A DNA stretch of 5,677 nucleotides from an uncultured Clostridia bacterium (GTDB lineage Bacteria; Bacillota; Clostridia; Christensenellales; Borkfalkiaceae), in NCBI GenBank assembly GCA_947177495.1, contig CAMWUS010000101.1, positions 1 through 5,677 on the forward strand. Direction: 5' to 3'. The position numbers were made by a program, and so were the translations under genes. The notes under the pieces were generated by a model. That model was not told the origin of the DNA. It saw nothing but the letters and a program-made list of their open reading frames with translations, and made no database searches. Every line of letters begins with the position of its first letter. The first letter of the stretch is position 1. Below, piece after piece: positions 1 to 4,928 of this stretch.

Positions 1-445
1 CGATAACCATGCAGTTGGGCTCGCCGTTTACGAAGCTCTGAATGTGCCCCGGTCCTACCCACACCGCAATGTTTTGGGGAGAAATTCCGCTCTCGCACAT
101 TACCTCGGAAAGCCGTTTGCCCGTGTCCGCTTCGATACCCTTCATGCAAAGAATAAAGCGTTTTCCCGAAACGGGGAACGCCGTCACCTTTTTCATAAAC
201 CCGCGCAAGCCCTGTGCGGAAATGGAAATGACGATCGTATCCGCGTGCGCGAGCGCGCTCTCCAAATCGCAAGTGAGCGTAATTTTTTCGTCCAGCGCGA
301 CGTACTCGTTGCGCCCCGTTTCTTTTAAAACGCGGTAAGATGCGCTTGTTTCCGCGCCCCAGGAGTATACGTCAAAGCCCTGTCGGGAGAGGTACCAAGC
401 GATAAACGAACCCCACCTTCCGCAACCCAAAACGGAAATATTCAT
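1..445 (-). CDS. gpsA: NAD(P)H-dependent glycerol-3-phosphate dehydrogenase, N-terminal part (cut by window edge)
   Basis: The first 148 codons are present; the gene continues beyond position 1. The family reduces dihydroxyacetone phosphate to sn-glycerol 3-phosphate in the cytoplasm, feeding phospholipid synthesis. The protein opens MNISVLGCGRWGSFIAWYL, a Rossmann strand with a GxGxxG dinucleotide loop (G7, G9, G12). A second Rossmann strand (VISIS, about residues 72-76) is followed by CMKGIE (100-105), whose Lys102-Gly103 matches the conserved Lys-Gly of GpsA. GPGHIQSF (131-138) stands where GpsA usually has GPSFAEEV, so this is a variant subfamily, which I believe is common in Clostridia. 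The C-terminal domain with the second catalytic lysine lies outside the window. The ATG at 445-443 is 8 bases after the recR stop, and an AGGAG overlaps that stop (TAGGAG), so the two are co-transcribed. The family call is firm; the exact substrate is inferred. Confidence 0.82.
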   Translation of the reverse strand, partial: MNISVLGCGRWGSFIAWYLSRQGFDVYSWGAETSASYRVLKETGRNEYVALDEKITLTCDLESALAHADTIVISISAQGLRGFMKKVTAFPVSGKRFILCMKGIEADTGKRLSEVMCESGISPQNIAVWVGPGHIQSFVNGEPNCMVI

Positions 446-449
446 GCAA

Positions 450-455
450 TCTCCT
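450..455 (-). promoter_or_regulatory. gpsA ribosome binding site overlapping the recR stop
   Basis: The recR TAG runs into AGGAGA, placed four to five bases before the gpsA ATG. It fixes the gpsA start and indicates coupled translation of the two genes. Confidence 0.7.
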
Positions 456-1047
456 AAATCTCTTTCCGCTCGATGAGCGCCCTTGCAAGCGTTACTTCGT
501 CGGCGTATTCGAGCTCCGAGCCGACGGGCACGCCGCGGGAAATGCGCGAAACGGTAATTCCCAACGGCTTTAACAGCCTTGCGATGTACATGGCAGTCGC
601 CTCGCCCTCTACGTCGGGGTTGGTCGCCATAATGACTTCTTTCACGTCCCCTTCGCCCACGCGGGCAAGCAATTCCTTAATGCGAATGTCGTTGGGAGTA
701 ACGCCGTTCATGGGGTCGATGACGCCGTGCAATACGTGATACACGCCCTTGAACTCGTGCACCTTTTCAAGCGCGATAACGTCCTTGGGCTCCTTTACCA
801 CGCAGATGACCGACTTTTCGCGCGTAGCGCAAATGTTGCAGACTTCCGCTTCCGTAAAGTTGCCGCACACCTTGCAAAAGCGCACCTTGCGCTTTACGTT
901 TACGATTGCGTCGGCAAAGGCGCGCGCCTCGCTCTCCGACATGTTGATTACGCGGTAGGCATAGCGTTGCGCGGTTTTCTGCCCCACGCCGGGGAGCTTG
1001 GAAAACTCGTTCATCAGCCTGCCGATAGGCTCGATAAAAACTTCCAC
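454..1047 (-). CDS. recR: Recombination mediator protein RecR
   Basis: RecR works with RecO (and RecF) to load RecA onto single-stranded DNA at gaps during recombinational repair. All family parts are visible in 197 residues, the usual length: a helix-hairpin-helix LPGVGQKTAQRYA (18-30); a four-cysteine zinc finger (C58, C61, C70, C73); a Toprim domain from about 79, with VVKEPKD (83-89) and ATNPDVEGEA (141-150); and the C-terminal signature RGVPVGSELEYADEVTLARA (171-190). The start is a GTG directly after the ybaB TAA (TAAGTG). It gives MEVFIEPIGRL, which aligns with the N-terminus of Bacillus RecR (EPI..L), so the internal Met12 is not preferred. The stop is TAG. The position behind dnaX and ybaB is the classic arrangement in many bacteria. 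Confidence 0.97.
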   Translation of the reverse strand: MEVFIEPIGRLMNEFSKLPGVGQKTAQRYAYRVINMSESEARAFADAIVNVKRKVRFCKVCGNFTEAEVCNICATREKSVICVVKEPKDVIALEKVHEFKGVYHVLHGVIDPMNGVTPNDIRIKELLARVGEGDVKEVIMATNPDVEGEATAMYIARLLKPLGITVSRISRGVPVGSELEYADEVTLARALIERKEI

Positions 1048-1383
1048 TTAAAAGAGCCCTCCGCCCATACCGCCGAACTTGCCCATTTTTTCCTGATACA
1101 CTTCGTCGGCTTTTTTGTACCCGTCGTTGATGGCGGCAAGGATGAGGTCTTCGAGCATTTCCTCGTCCTCGGGGTCGATGACCGATTTGTCGATTTCGAT
1201 GCCGTCGATAATTTTCTTCGCGTTCATATACACGACGACCGCTTCGCCGCCCGCCGTGCCTACGATTTCCCAATCGTCGAGGAGCTTCTCCGTCTCCTTC
1301 ATTTCTTCCTGCATCTTTTGCGCTTGTTTCATGAGGTTCTGCATTCCCGCGCCCCCCATGCCGCCTTTATTAAATCCTGCCAT
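1048..1383 (-). CDS. YbaB/EbfC family nucleoid-associated protein
   Basis: This family forms small dimeric DNA-binding proteins that associate with the nucleoid; the gene is almost always found between dnaX and recR. The 111-residue product has the usual length and layout. A flexible Gly/Met-rich N-terminus precedes the amphipathic helix MQNLMKQAQKMQEEMKE (14-30). A beta-rich core contains the conserved GTAGGEAVVVYMN (42-54), and DPEDEEMLEDLILAAINDGYKKA (70-92) is the dimer helix. A glycine-rich tail, GGMGGGLF, ends the protein. The ATG at 1383-1381 has a strong AAGGAG 6 bases upstream, and the dnaX stop lies 12 bases before it. The gene ends directly against the recR start. The exact cellular role of the family is unsettled, so no function beyond DNA association is claimed. 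Other names in use are ebfC and yaaK. Confidence 0.95.
   Translation of the reverse strand: MAGFNKGGMGGAGMQNLMKQAQKMQEEMKETEKLLDDWEIVGTAGGEAVVVYMNAKKIIDGIEIDKSVIDPEDEEMLEDLILAAINDGYKKADEVYQEKMGKFGGMGGGLF
1057..1062 (-). promoter_or_regulatory. recR ribosome binding site inside ybaB
   Basis: GGAGGG lies nine bases before the GTG start and is encoded by the glycine codons of the YbaB tail. It supports GTG at 1047 as the real recR start, even though there is no intergenic space. Confidence 0.7.
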
Positions 1384-1389
1384 AACTTT

Positions 1390-1395
1390 CTCCTT
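1390..1395 (-). promoter_or_regulatory. ybaB ribosome binding site
   Basis: AAGGAG follows the dnaX TAA directly and ends six bases before the ybaB ATG, confirming that start. Confidence 0.75.
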
Positions 1396-3114
1396 TTATT
1401 TGACCTCTACGGGATATTTCGAAAAATTCTTTTTGAGCTCTGTTATTGCGTCCTCGCTCTTCGCCTGCGGCTGCGCCCCGCGCACTTCGAAGGAAGTGAT
1501 GCCCACGAGCGCAAACGTGTCCGCCATGACTGCGCGGTGTTCCTCTTTTTGAAGCGACCGCGCAATCGTTTCCACGTCGGTTACGAGCACTAAGGTATCG
1601 CCCTCGTAAGAGGGAATTAAATCGCTGCACATGGTAAAGAGCACGCCGTTGCGGCTCGTCTTGCGGAGCGTTCTTAAAAACCTGCCGAATGCCACCTCCG
1701 CCGTCGGCTTCTCGCCGTTGTCCGCAATGGGAGCAACGGGTACCGCCTTGGGCTCCGCTTTGGGGGCGGGAGCGGGCGCAGGCGCACTGAAAGGCGGTTC
1801 GGGGAACGCATCGTCGAACACGGGCTCCTCTTCGAGGGGAGGCGGTTCGTCGTAATCGTATTCGGGCGGCACCTCTTCGGGAGGCGCTTGCTTTACCTTC
1901 TTGGGCGCAGGCTTGGGCGCGGGCTCTTCTACGGGAATATCAACAGCTCCCCCCGCAAGCGGCATAGGAATGCCCGCAACACGGCGTTCAAGCTCGTTGA
2001 GCCGCACCGTAAGCGCTTCCGCACTCAGCTCCGTTTCGGGCATGGAAATGCGCATAATTGCCGTCTCTAACAAAATACGGGGAGAGGACGCGAACCGCAT
2101 TTCCGTCTCCGTCTTGCCGAGTAGTTCTGTTGCGCGCAGTACCGCGCGCCCGTCGGCGTTGTCCGCAATTAGCTTCACGCGTTCGAATAAATCTTTGGGA
2201 AGCGCGAGTAATTTCTGCGCGTTTTTACAGGTCATCGCAATAGTGACCTGCGAAAGCAATTCCATTAAATCGCGAACAAGCACCCCTACCGCTTTGCCTT
2301 CCGAAAGTGCAGTCTCGGTTGCAAAGAGCGCGGTGGGCATATCGCCGTGCAGCATGGCTTCCGTCAGTCTTGCCGTCGTTTTGAAATCCGCCGCCCCGAG
2401 CGCAGCGGTCACCGCGGCGTAAGTAAGCTTATCGTCGTATGCGATACACGTTTCGGCAATGGAGAGCATATCGCGATCGCTTCCCGCACCCGCACGGGCA
2501 ATGGCGGAAACCGCCTCCGGCTCGTACTCTTTGCCAATGGCTTCGAGCACGGAAGTCAAATGCTTTTCCAAATCCTCGGCGGGAATCAGCTTGAAATCAA
2601 GCCGCATACAGCGGGATAAAATGGTCGCGGGAATTTTGTGCGGCTCGGTGGTAGCCAAAATGAAAATGGCATGCGCGGGCGGTTCTTCGAGGGTTTTGAG
2701 GAGCGCGTTGAACGCGCTGTCCGTAAGCATATGCACCTCGTCGATGATGTACACCTTGTATCTTCCCGTAACGGGCGGGTATTGCACCTTTTCGCGCAAA
2801 TCGCGCATTTCGTTCACGCCGTTGTTGGACGCGGCGTCGATTTCCGTTACGTCGAGCGAGCCTTCCGCAATCGCACGGCAGGCGGCGCATTTGCCGCAGG
2901 GCGAACCGTTTACGGGCTGTTCGCAATTGACCGCGCGCGCAAAGATACGCGCAACGCTCGTTTTTCCCGTTCCGCGCGGTCCGCAGAAGAGATAGGCGTG
3001 CCCCGCCGCGTTCTGCTCGATTTGATTTTTCAGCACCCGCACGACGTGTTCTTGCCGCACCATTTCGTCGAAGGTGGACGGACGGAACCGCCGATACAGC
3101 GATATATGCGCCAT
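1396..3114 (-). CDS. dnaX: DNA polymerase III subunit gamma/tau
   Basis: DnaX is the ATPase motor of the clamp loader that places the beta sliding clamp on primed DNA, and its tau form links polymerase and helicase. In 572 residues one sees Walker A GPRGTGKT (45-52), zinc-binding cysteines C64, C73, C76 and C79, Walker B VYIIDEVHML (121-130), and sensor 1 plus the SRC arginine-finger motif in ATTEPHKIPATILSRC (154-169). Sensor 2 reads GSDRD (211-215) where GSMRD or GASRD is common. The collar domain covers about 235-360. A Pro/Ala/Glu-rich linker (about 395-465) leads to a tau-like C-terminal domain (about 470-572). No clear slippery heptamer is visible at the linker, so I see no sequence support for a frameshifted gamma form. 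The ATG has TAAGGAGGAG six bases upstream. Gaps are 29 bases after the sigma gene and 12 before ybaB. Confidence 0.97.
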   Translation of the reverse strand: MAHISLYRRFRPSTFDEMVRQEHVVRVLKNQIEQNAAGHAYLFCGPRGTGKTSVARIFARAVNCEQPVNGSPCGKCAACRAIAEGSLDVTEIDAASNNGVNEMRDLREKVQYPPVTGRYKVYIIDEVHMLTDSAFNALLKTLEEPPAHAIFILATTEPHKIPATILSRCMRLDFKLIPAEDLEKHLTSVLEAIGKEYEPEAVSAIARAGAGSDRDMLSIAETCIAYDDKLTYAAVTAALGAADFKTTARLTEAMLHGDMPTALFATETALSEGKAVGVLVRDLMELLSQVTIAMTCKNAQKLLALPKDLFERVKLIADNADGRAVLRATELLGKTETEMRFASSPRILLETAIMRISMPETELSAEALTVRLNELERRVAGIPMPLAGGAVDIPVEEPAPKPAPKKVKQAPPEEVPPEYDYDEPPPLEEEPVFDDAFPEPPFSAPAPAPAPKAEPKAVPVAPIADNGEKPTAEVAFGRFLRTLRKTSRNGVLFTMCSDLIPSYEGDTLVLVTDVETIARSLQKEEHRAVMADTFALVGITSFEVRGAQPQAKSEDAITELKKNFSKYPVEVK

Positions 3115-3120
3115 TGTGCG

Positions 3121-3130
3121 CTCCTCCTTA
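3121..3130 (-). promoter_or_regulatory. dnaX ribosome binding site
   Basis: TAAGGAGGAG ends six bases before the dnaX ATG and is close to the full anti-16S complement, the strongest Shine-Dalgarno in the window. A CTCC just upstream (3135-3132, minus strand) can pair with its GGAG across an ATAA loop. Confidence 0.8.
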
Positions 3131-3143
3131 TGGAGTGATATTT

Positions 3144-3701
3144 TTAAGAAAACGACTTTTGCAACTTCTTCTTTGCGCGTGCCAAGGCGTTGTCGATGCT
3201 CTTCATGTCCTTGCCCGTGTGCTCGGCGATCGCGGAGTAACTCATGCCCTCCAAATACAGTGTGAGCACGCGGAATTCGAGGTCGGAAAGCGACTTGGAA
3301 AGCTTTGCGTGAAACTCGGTGTTGGACTCGTCGTAAAGAAGCGTATCCTCGGGGGTGGTACCCTCCGCAAGGGAATCGAAATCGAACTCCCCCTCGTCTA
3401 ACGTCACCCGCCTAAGGCTTGCGCGGTTGGCGTCGATAATGCGCCCCTTGACGCAGAGATAGGCAAAATTTTTAAAGGTTTTTCCTTTTTCACCCTGAAA
3501 CGCTTTGATTGCGGCGTACAGCCCAATCATGCCCTCTTGCACCAAGTCTTCCGTTTCCCCGCTTTCGTTCCCGCGGAAGGTATGCCGCCGTGCAATGGCG
3601 CGCACCATGTCTTTATAGCGCAGGAGCAACTCTTCCGTCGCGTCGCCCTCACCCTTACGCGCCCGCAGTACAAGCGCCTCGTCTCTTTCAATTTCTTGCA
3701 C
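3144..3701 (-). CDS. sigH: SigH (Spo0H)-like RNA polymerase sigma factor
   Basis: A sigma-70 family protein of 185 residues from the chosen GTG. Region 2 (about 24-93) contains the core-binding helix EDLVQEGMIGLY (51-62) and the -10 reading helix around FKNFAYLCVKGRIIDANRA (76-94). An acidic linker (about 101-127) leads to region 4 (about 135-183), with SDLEFRVLTLYLEGMSY and the helix-turn-helix ending in KSIDNALARAKKKL (167-180). The VQEGMIGLY, LYL.G.SY and KSIDNAL.R.K.KL patterns match B. subtilis SigH, which drives entry into stationary phase, sporulation and competence. The frame is also open to a TTG at 3734, but the GTG at 3701-3699 has a GAGG six bases upstream and overlaps rlmB by only 14 bases. 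No anti-sigma gene is adjacent. Its neighbours mrnC and rlmB also lie near sigH in Bacillus. Whether this organism sporulates cannot be told from the window. Confidence 0.86.
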   Translation of the reverse strand: MQEIERDEALVLRARKGEGDATEELLLRYKDMVRAIARRHTFRGNESGETEDLVQEGMIGLYAAIKAFQGEKGKTFKNFAYLCVKGRIIDANRASLRRVTLDEGEFDFDSLAEGTTPEDTLLYDESNTEFHAKLSKSLSDLEFRVLTLYLEGMSYSAIAEHTGKDMKSIDNALARAKKKLQKSFS

Positions 3702-4392
3702 GCGCCACCTCGTAAACGGCAATCCCGAGCGCAACCGACGCGTTGAGGGAGTTCACCTTTCCGTAAAGAGGAATTGACAGCACTTTGTCGCACTTCTCGC
3801 GGGTGAGCCGCTTGACGCCGCTGTCCTCTCCCCCCACAACGAGCGCGACCTTGCCCGTCAGCTTTTCCTGCCAAATGCAATCGCCGCCCGCTTCCAATGC
3901 GTAAATCCAATAACCGCACTTTTTCAGCTCTTCCACGGCGTAGTTGATAGACGGAACTTTGGCAACCGCGATATGCTCCGCCGCCCCCGCCGAAATGCGA
4001 ACGACCGCTTCCGTCACCGTAGCGCCCTTCGCCTTGGGGATCACCACGCCGTCCGCGCCCGCGCACTCCGCAACACGCAGAATACTGCCGAGGTTGTGAA
4101 CGTCCTCCACGCCGTCGCACAGCACAATGAGGCTCTCCTCTTTGCCGACGAGCTCATGAAGCTCCGCATACACGAAATCGGTGGAATAGGCGATAACGCC
4201 CTGATGCCGCTTGTCCACACTCTCCCTATCGAGTACGGCGCGGTCTACGAATTGCACGCGAATATTCTTTTTACGCGCCTCGGCGAAAATTTTGCCGAGC
4301 ACGCCCTGCCCCCCTTTTTCGATGAGGAGCTTTTCTATCGTCTTATCCGTTTTGAGCAGTTCCAAAACTGCGTTTCTGCCTTCCGTTTTCAT
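3688..4392 (-). CDS. rlmB: 23S rRNA (guanosine-2'-O-)-methyltransferase, TrmH/SpoU family (RlmB/YacO)
   Basis: SpoU-class SAM-dependent methyltransferases with a trefoil knot; RlmB modifies a peptidyl-transferase-loop guanosine of 23S rRNA. In 234 residues the N-terminal substrate-binding domain (about 1-75) starts with the typical EGRNAVLELL (4-13). The catalytic knot carries motif 1 DGVEDVHNLGSILRVAECAG (93-112, with N100 and R106), motif 2 VVGGEDSGVKRL (185-196, E189) and motif 3 IPLYGKVNSLNASVALGIAV (207-226). All three motifs are intact, so an active enzyme is expected. The ATG lies 3 bases after the mrnC stop, with AAGGGA eight bases upstream inside the end of mrnC. The 3' end overlaps the sigma factor start. 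RlmB versus a close paralogue that modifies another rRNA position cannot be settled from sequence alone; the Bacillus-like neighbourhood favours RlmB/YacO. Confidence 0.92.
   Translation of the reverse strand: MKTEGRNAVLELLKTDKTIEKLLIEKGGQGVLGKIFAEARKKNIRVQFVDRAVLDRESVDKRHQGVIAYSTDFVYAELHELVGKEESLIVLCDGVEDVHNLGSILRVAECAGADGVVIPKAKGATVTEAVVRISAGAAEHIAVAKVPSINYAVEELKKCGYWIYALEAGGDCIWQEKLTGKVALVVGGEDSGVKRLTREKCDKVLSIPLYGKVNSLNASVALGIAVYEVARARN
3708..3711 (-). promoter_or_regulatory. Sigma factor ribosome binding site inside rlmB
   Basis: GAGG lies six bases before the GTG at 3701 and is part of the last rlmB codons. It decides for this GTG over the upstream TTG at 3734, which would enlarge the overlap with rlmB to 47 bases. 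Confidence 0.55.
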
Positions 4393-4395
4393 AGC

Positions 4396-4791
4396 TTATT
4401 TCCCTTGAAAAAACAACTCTTCAATTCTCTCGTTTTGTCCCGTTAAATACAAATATCCGATCAGCGCTTCGAAGCCCGTGGAGCGCACGTATTCGCCCAC
4501 GGTCGCGTGCTTGCTCTTCGTCGCCTTTTTGGCGTTGCGCCCGCGGCGAAAAATTCCCTCCTCCTCTTCGGAAAGCAAAGGCAAAATGCGCTCCAAGGAG
4601 TCGCTTTGCCCGTGCGCGGAAACGAGCTCGGACGCGCGCCTGTTGAGCTCGCCCGTGTCCGTGCCGCCCTCCAAGGCGAGCCGCTCGCGCACCAAGAGCG
4701 TATATACCGCGTCGCCCACGAATGCGAGCACGACGGAATTCATTTGTTGCGCCCTGTCTTTGTCAATGGGCTCGGAAAAAAACTGTAACAC
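4396..4791 (-). CDS. mrnC: Mini-ribonuclease 3 (Mini-III)
   Basis: Mini-III is an RNase III catalytic domain without a double-stranded RNA-binding domain; in B. subtilis it trims the stem of 23S rRNA precursors. From the GTG at 4791 the product is 131 residues. The first catalytic signature is VVLAFVGDAVYTLLVRERL (from about 20; Asp27), then VSAHGQSD, then FRRGRNAKKAT (81-91), and the second acidic signature FEALIGYLYLTG (107-118; Glu108). The start is uncertain. The frame stays open to 4893, but that part overlaps the promoter. The GTG at 4791 keeps a family-like N-terminus (EPIDKDRAQQMN) yet lies only about 3 bases after the predicted transcription start. The ATG at 4743-4741, with AGGG eight bases upstream, would give a 115-residue protein and a normal leader. 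This is the first gene of the operon and is followed 3 bases later by rlmB, as in Bacillus. Confidence 0.9.
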   Translation of the reverse strand: MLQFFSEPIDKDRAQQMNSVVLAFVGDAVYTLLVRERLALEGGTDTGELNRRASELVSAHGQSDSLERILPLLSEEEEGIFRRGRNAKKATKSKHATVGEYVRSTGFEALIGYLYLTGQNERIEELFFQGK

Positions 4792-4806
4792 GTTACGCAC
4801 ATTATA

Positions 4807-4818
4807 CCACTTTTGTGG
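4807..4818. repeat. Inverted repeat CCAC-AAAA-GTGG in the promoter spacer
   Basis: A perfect 4-base inverted repeat with a 4-base spacer, placed between the -35 and -10 elements and overlapping the DnaA box by five bases. It could be half of a small operator, but its arms are short and it may simply reflect the DnaA box sequence. Confidence 0.35.
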
Positions 4819-4822
4819 ATAA
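4814..4822 (-). promoter_or_regulatory. DnaA box (perfect TTATCCACA) within the operon promoter
   Basis: The minus strand reads TTATCCACA, identical to the consensus DnaA box. It sits inside the 17-base spacer between the -35 and -10 elements, where a bound protein would be expected to block RNA polymerase. It is a single box; no second good match was seen in the intergenic region. Binding is inferred from the sequence only. Confidence 0.6.
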
Positions 4823-4887
4823 ATGACAAGCAAACACGCGCGCCATAAATAAATGTAAAGAAAAAACCCGCCCTGCCCCCAAAAAAG

Positions 4888-4915
4888 TTGCATTTTTCTG
4901 CAAAAAGACTATAAT
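4888..4915 (+). promoter_or_regulatory. Probable promoter of the antiporter gene
   Basis: A perfect TATAAT (4910-4915) is preceded, 16 bases upstream, by a weak -35-like TTGCAT (4888-4893; only TTG matches). The predicted start is near 4922, about 7 bases before the chosen ATG, so the transcript would have almost no leader. The -35 and spacer contain a TTGCA/TGCAA inverted repeat. Confidence 0.5.
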
Positions 4916-4928
4916 GATAACCGCACTT

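Larger units (their letters stand above)
4801..4829 (-). promoter_or_regulatory. Sigma-A promoter of the mrnC-rlmB-sigH-dnaX-ybaB-recR-gpsA operon
   Basis: On the minus strand TTGTCA (4829-4824) and a perfect TATAAT (4806-4801) are separated by exactly 17 bases. A TG lies one base before the -10 (TGGTATAAT), making it an extended -10 as well. The predicted start is the A near 4794. This is a near-consensus housekeeping promoter, and the only strong one seen ahead of the operon. Confidence 0.82.

Noticed and set aside
1396..1450. AAAAAG run near the 3' end of dnaX as a programmed frameshift site like that of E. coli.
   Set aside because: It is not a full A-AAA-AAG heptamer, no stem-loop is evident, and it lies only about 12 codons from the end, so a shift could not produce a gamma-like product. 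The Pro-rich linker also lacks a slippery sequence.
727..1593. A 288-codon open frame on the plus strand antisense to recR, ybaB and dnaX.
   Set aside because: It is the shadow of three well-supported minus-strand genes; its His/Phe/Leu/Arg-rich product resembles no family and it spans gene boundaries.
3115..3143. SRP RNA (scr) or tRNA gene upstream of dnaX, as in Bacillus.
   Set aside because: The gap between the sigma gene and dnaX is only 29 bases and holds nothing beyond the ribosome binding site.
3702..3734. TTG start of the sigma factor giving 196 residues.
   Set aside because: It overlaps rlmB by 47 bases, lacks a Shine-Dalgarno and adds residues with no visible similarity; the GTG at 3701 has GAGG at the right distance.
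3774..3802. Plus-strand TTGACA as an antisense promoter within rlmB.
   Set aside because: No -10-like hexamer is found 15-19 bases downstream.
4211..4219. TTGTCCACA in rlmB as a second DnaA box.
   Set aside because: It has one mismatch at a conserved position and lies in coding sequence about 600 bases from the promoter.
4744..4893. Upstream extension of mrnC to a 165-residue protein starting at 4893.
   Set aside because: The extra N-terminal residues run through the -35, DnaA box and -10 and have no family similarity upstream of about residue 35.
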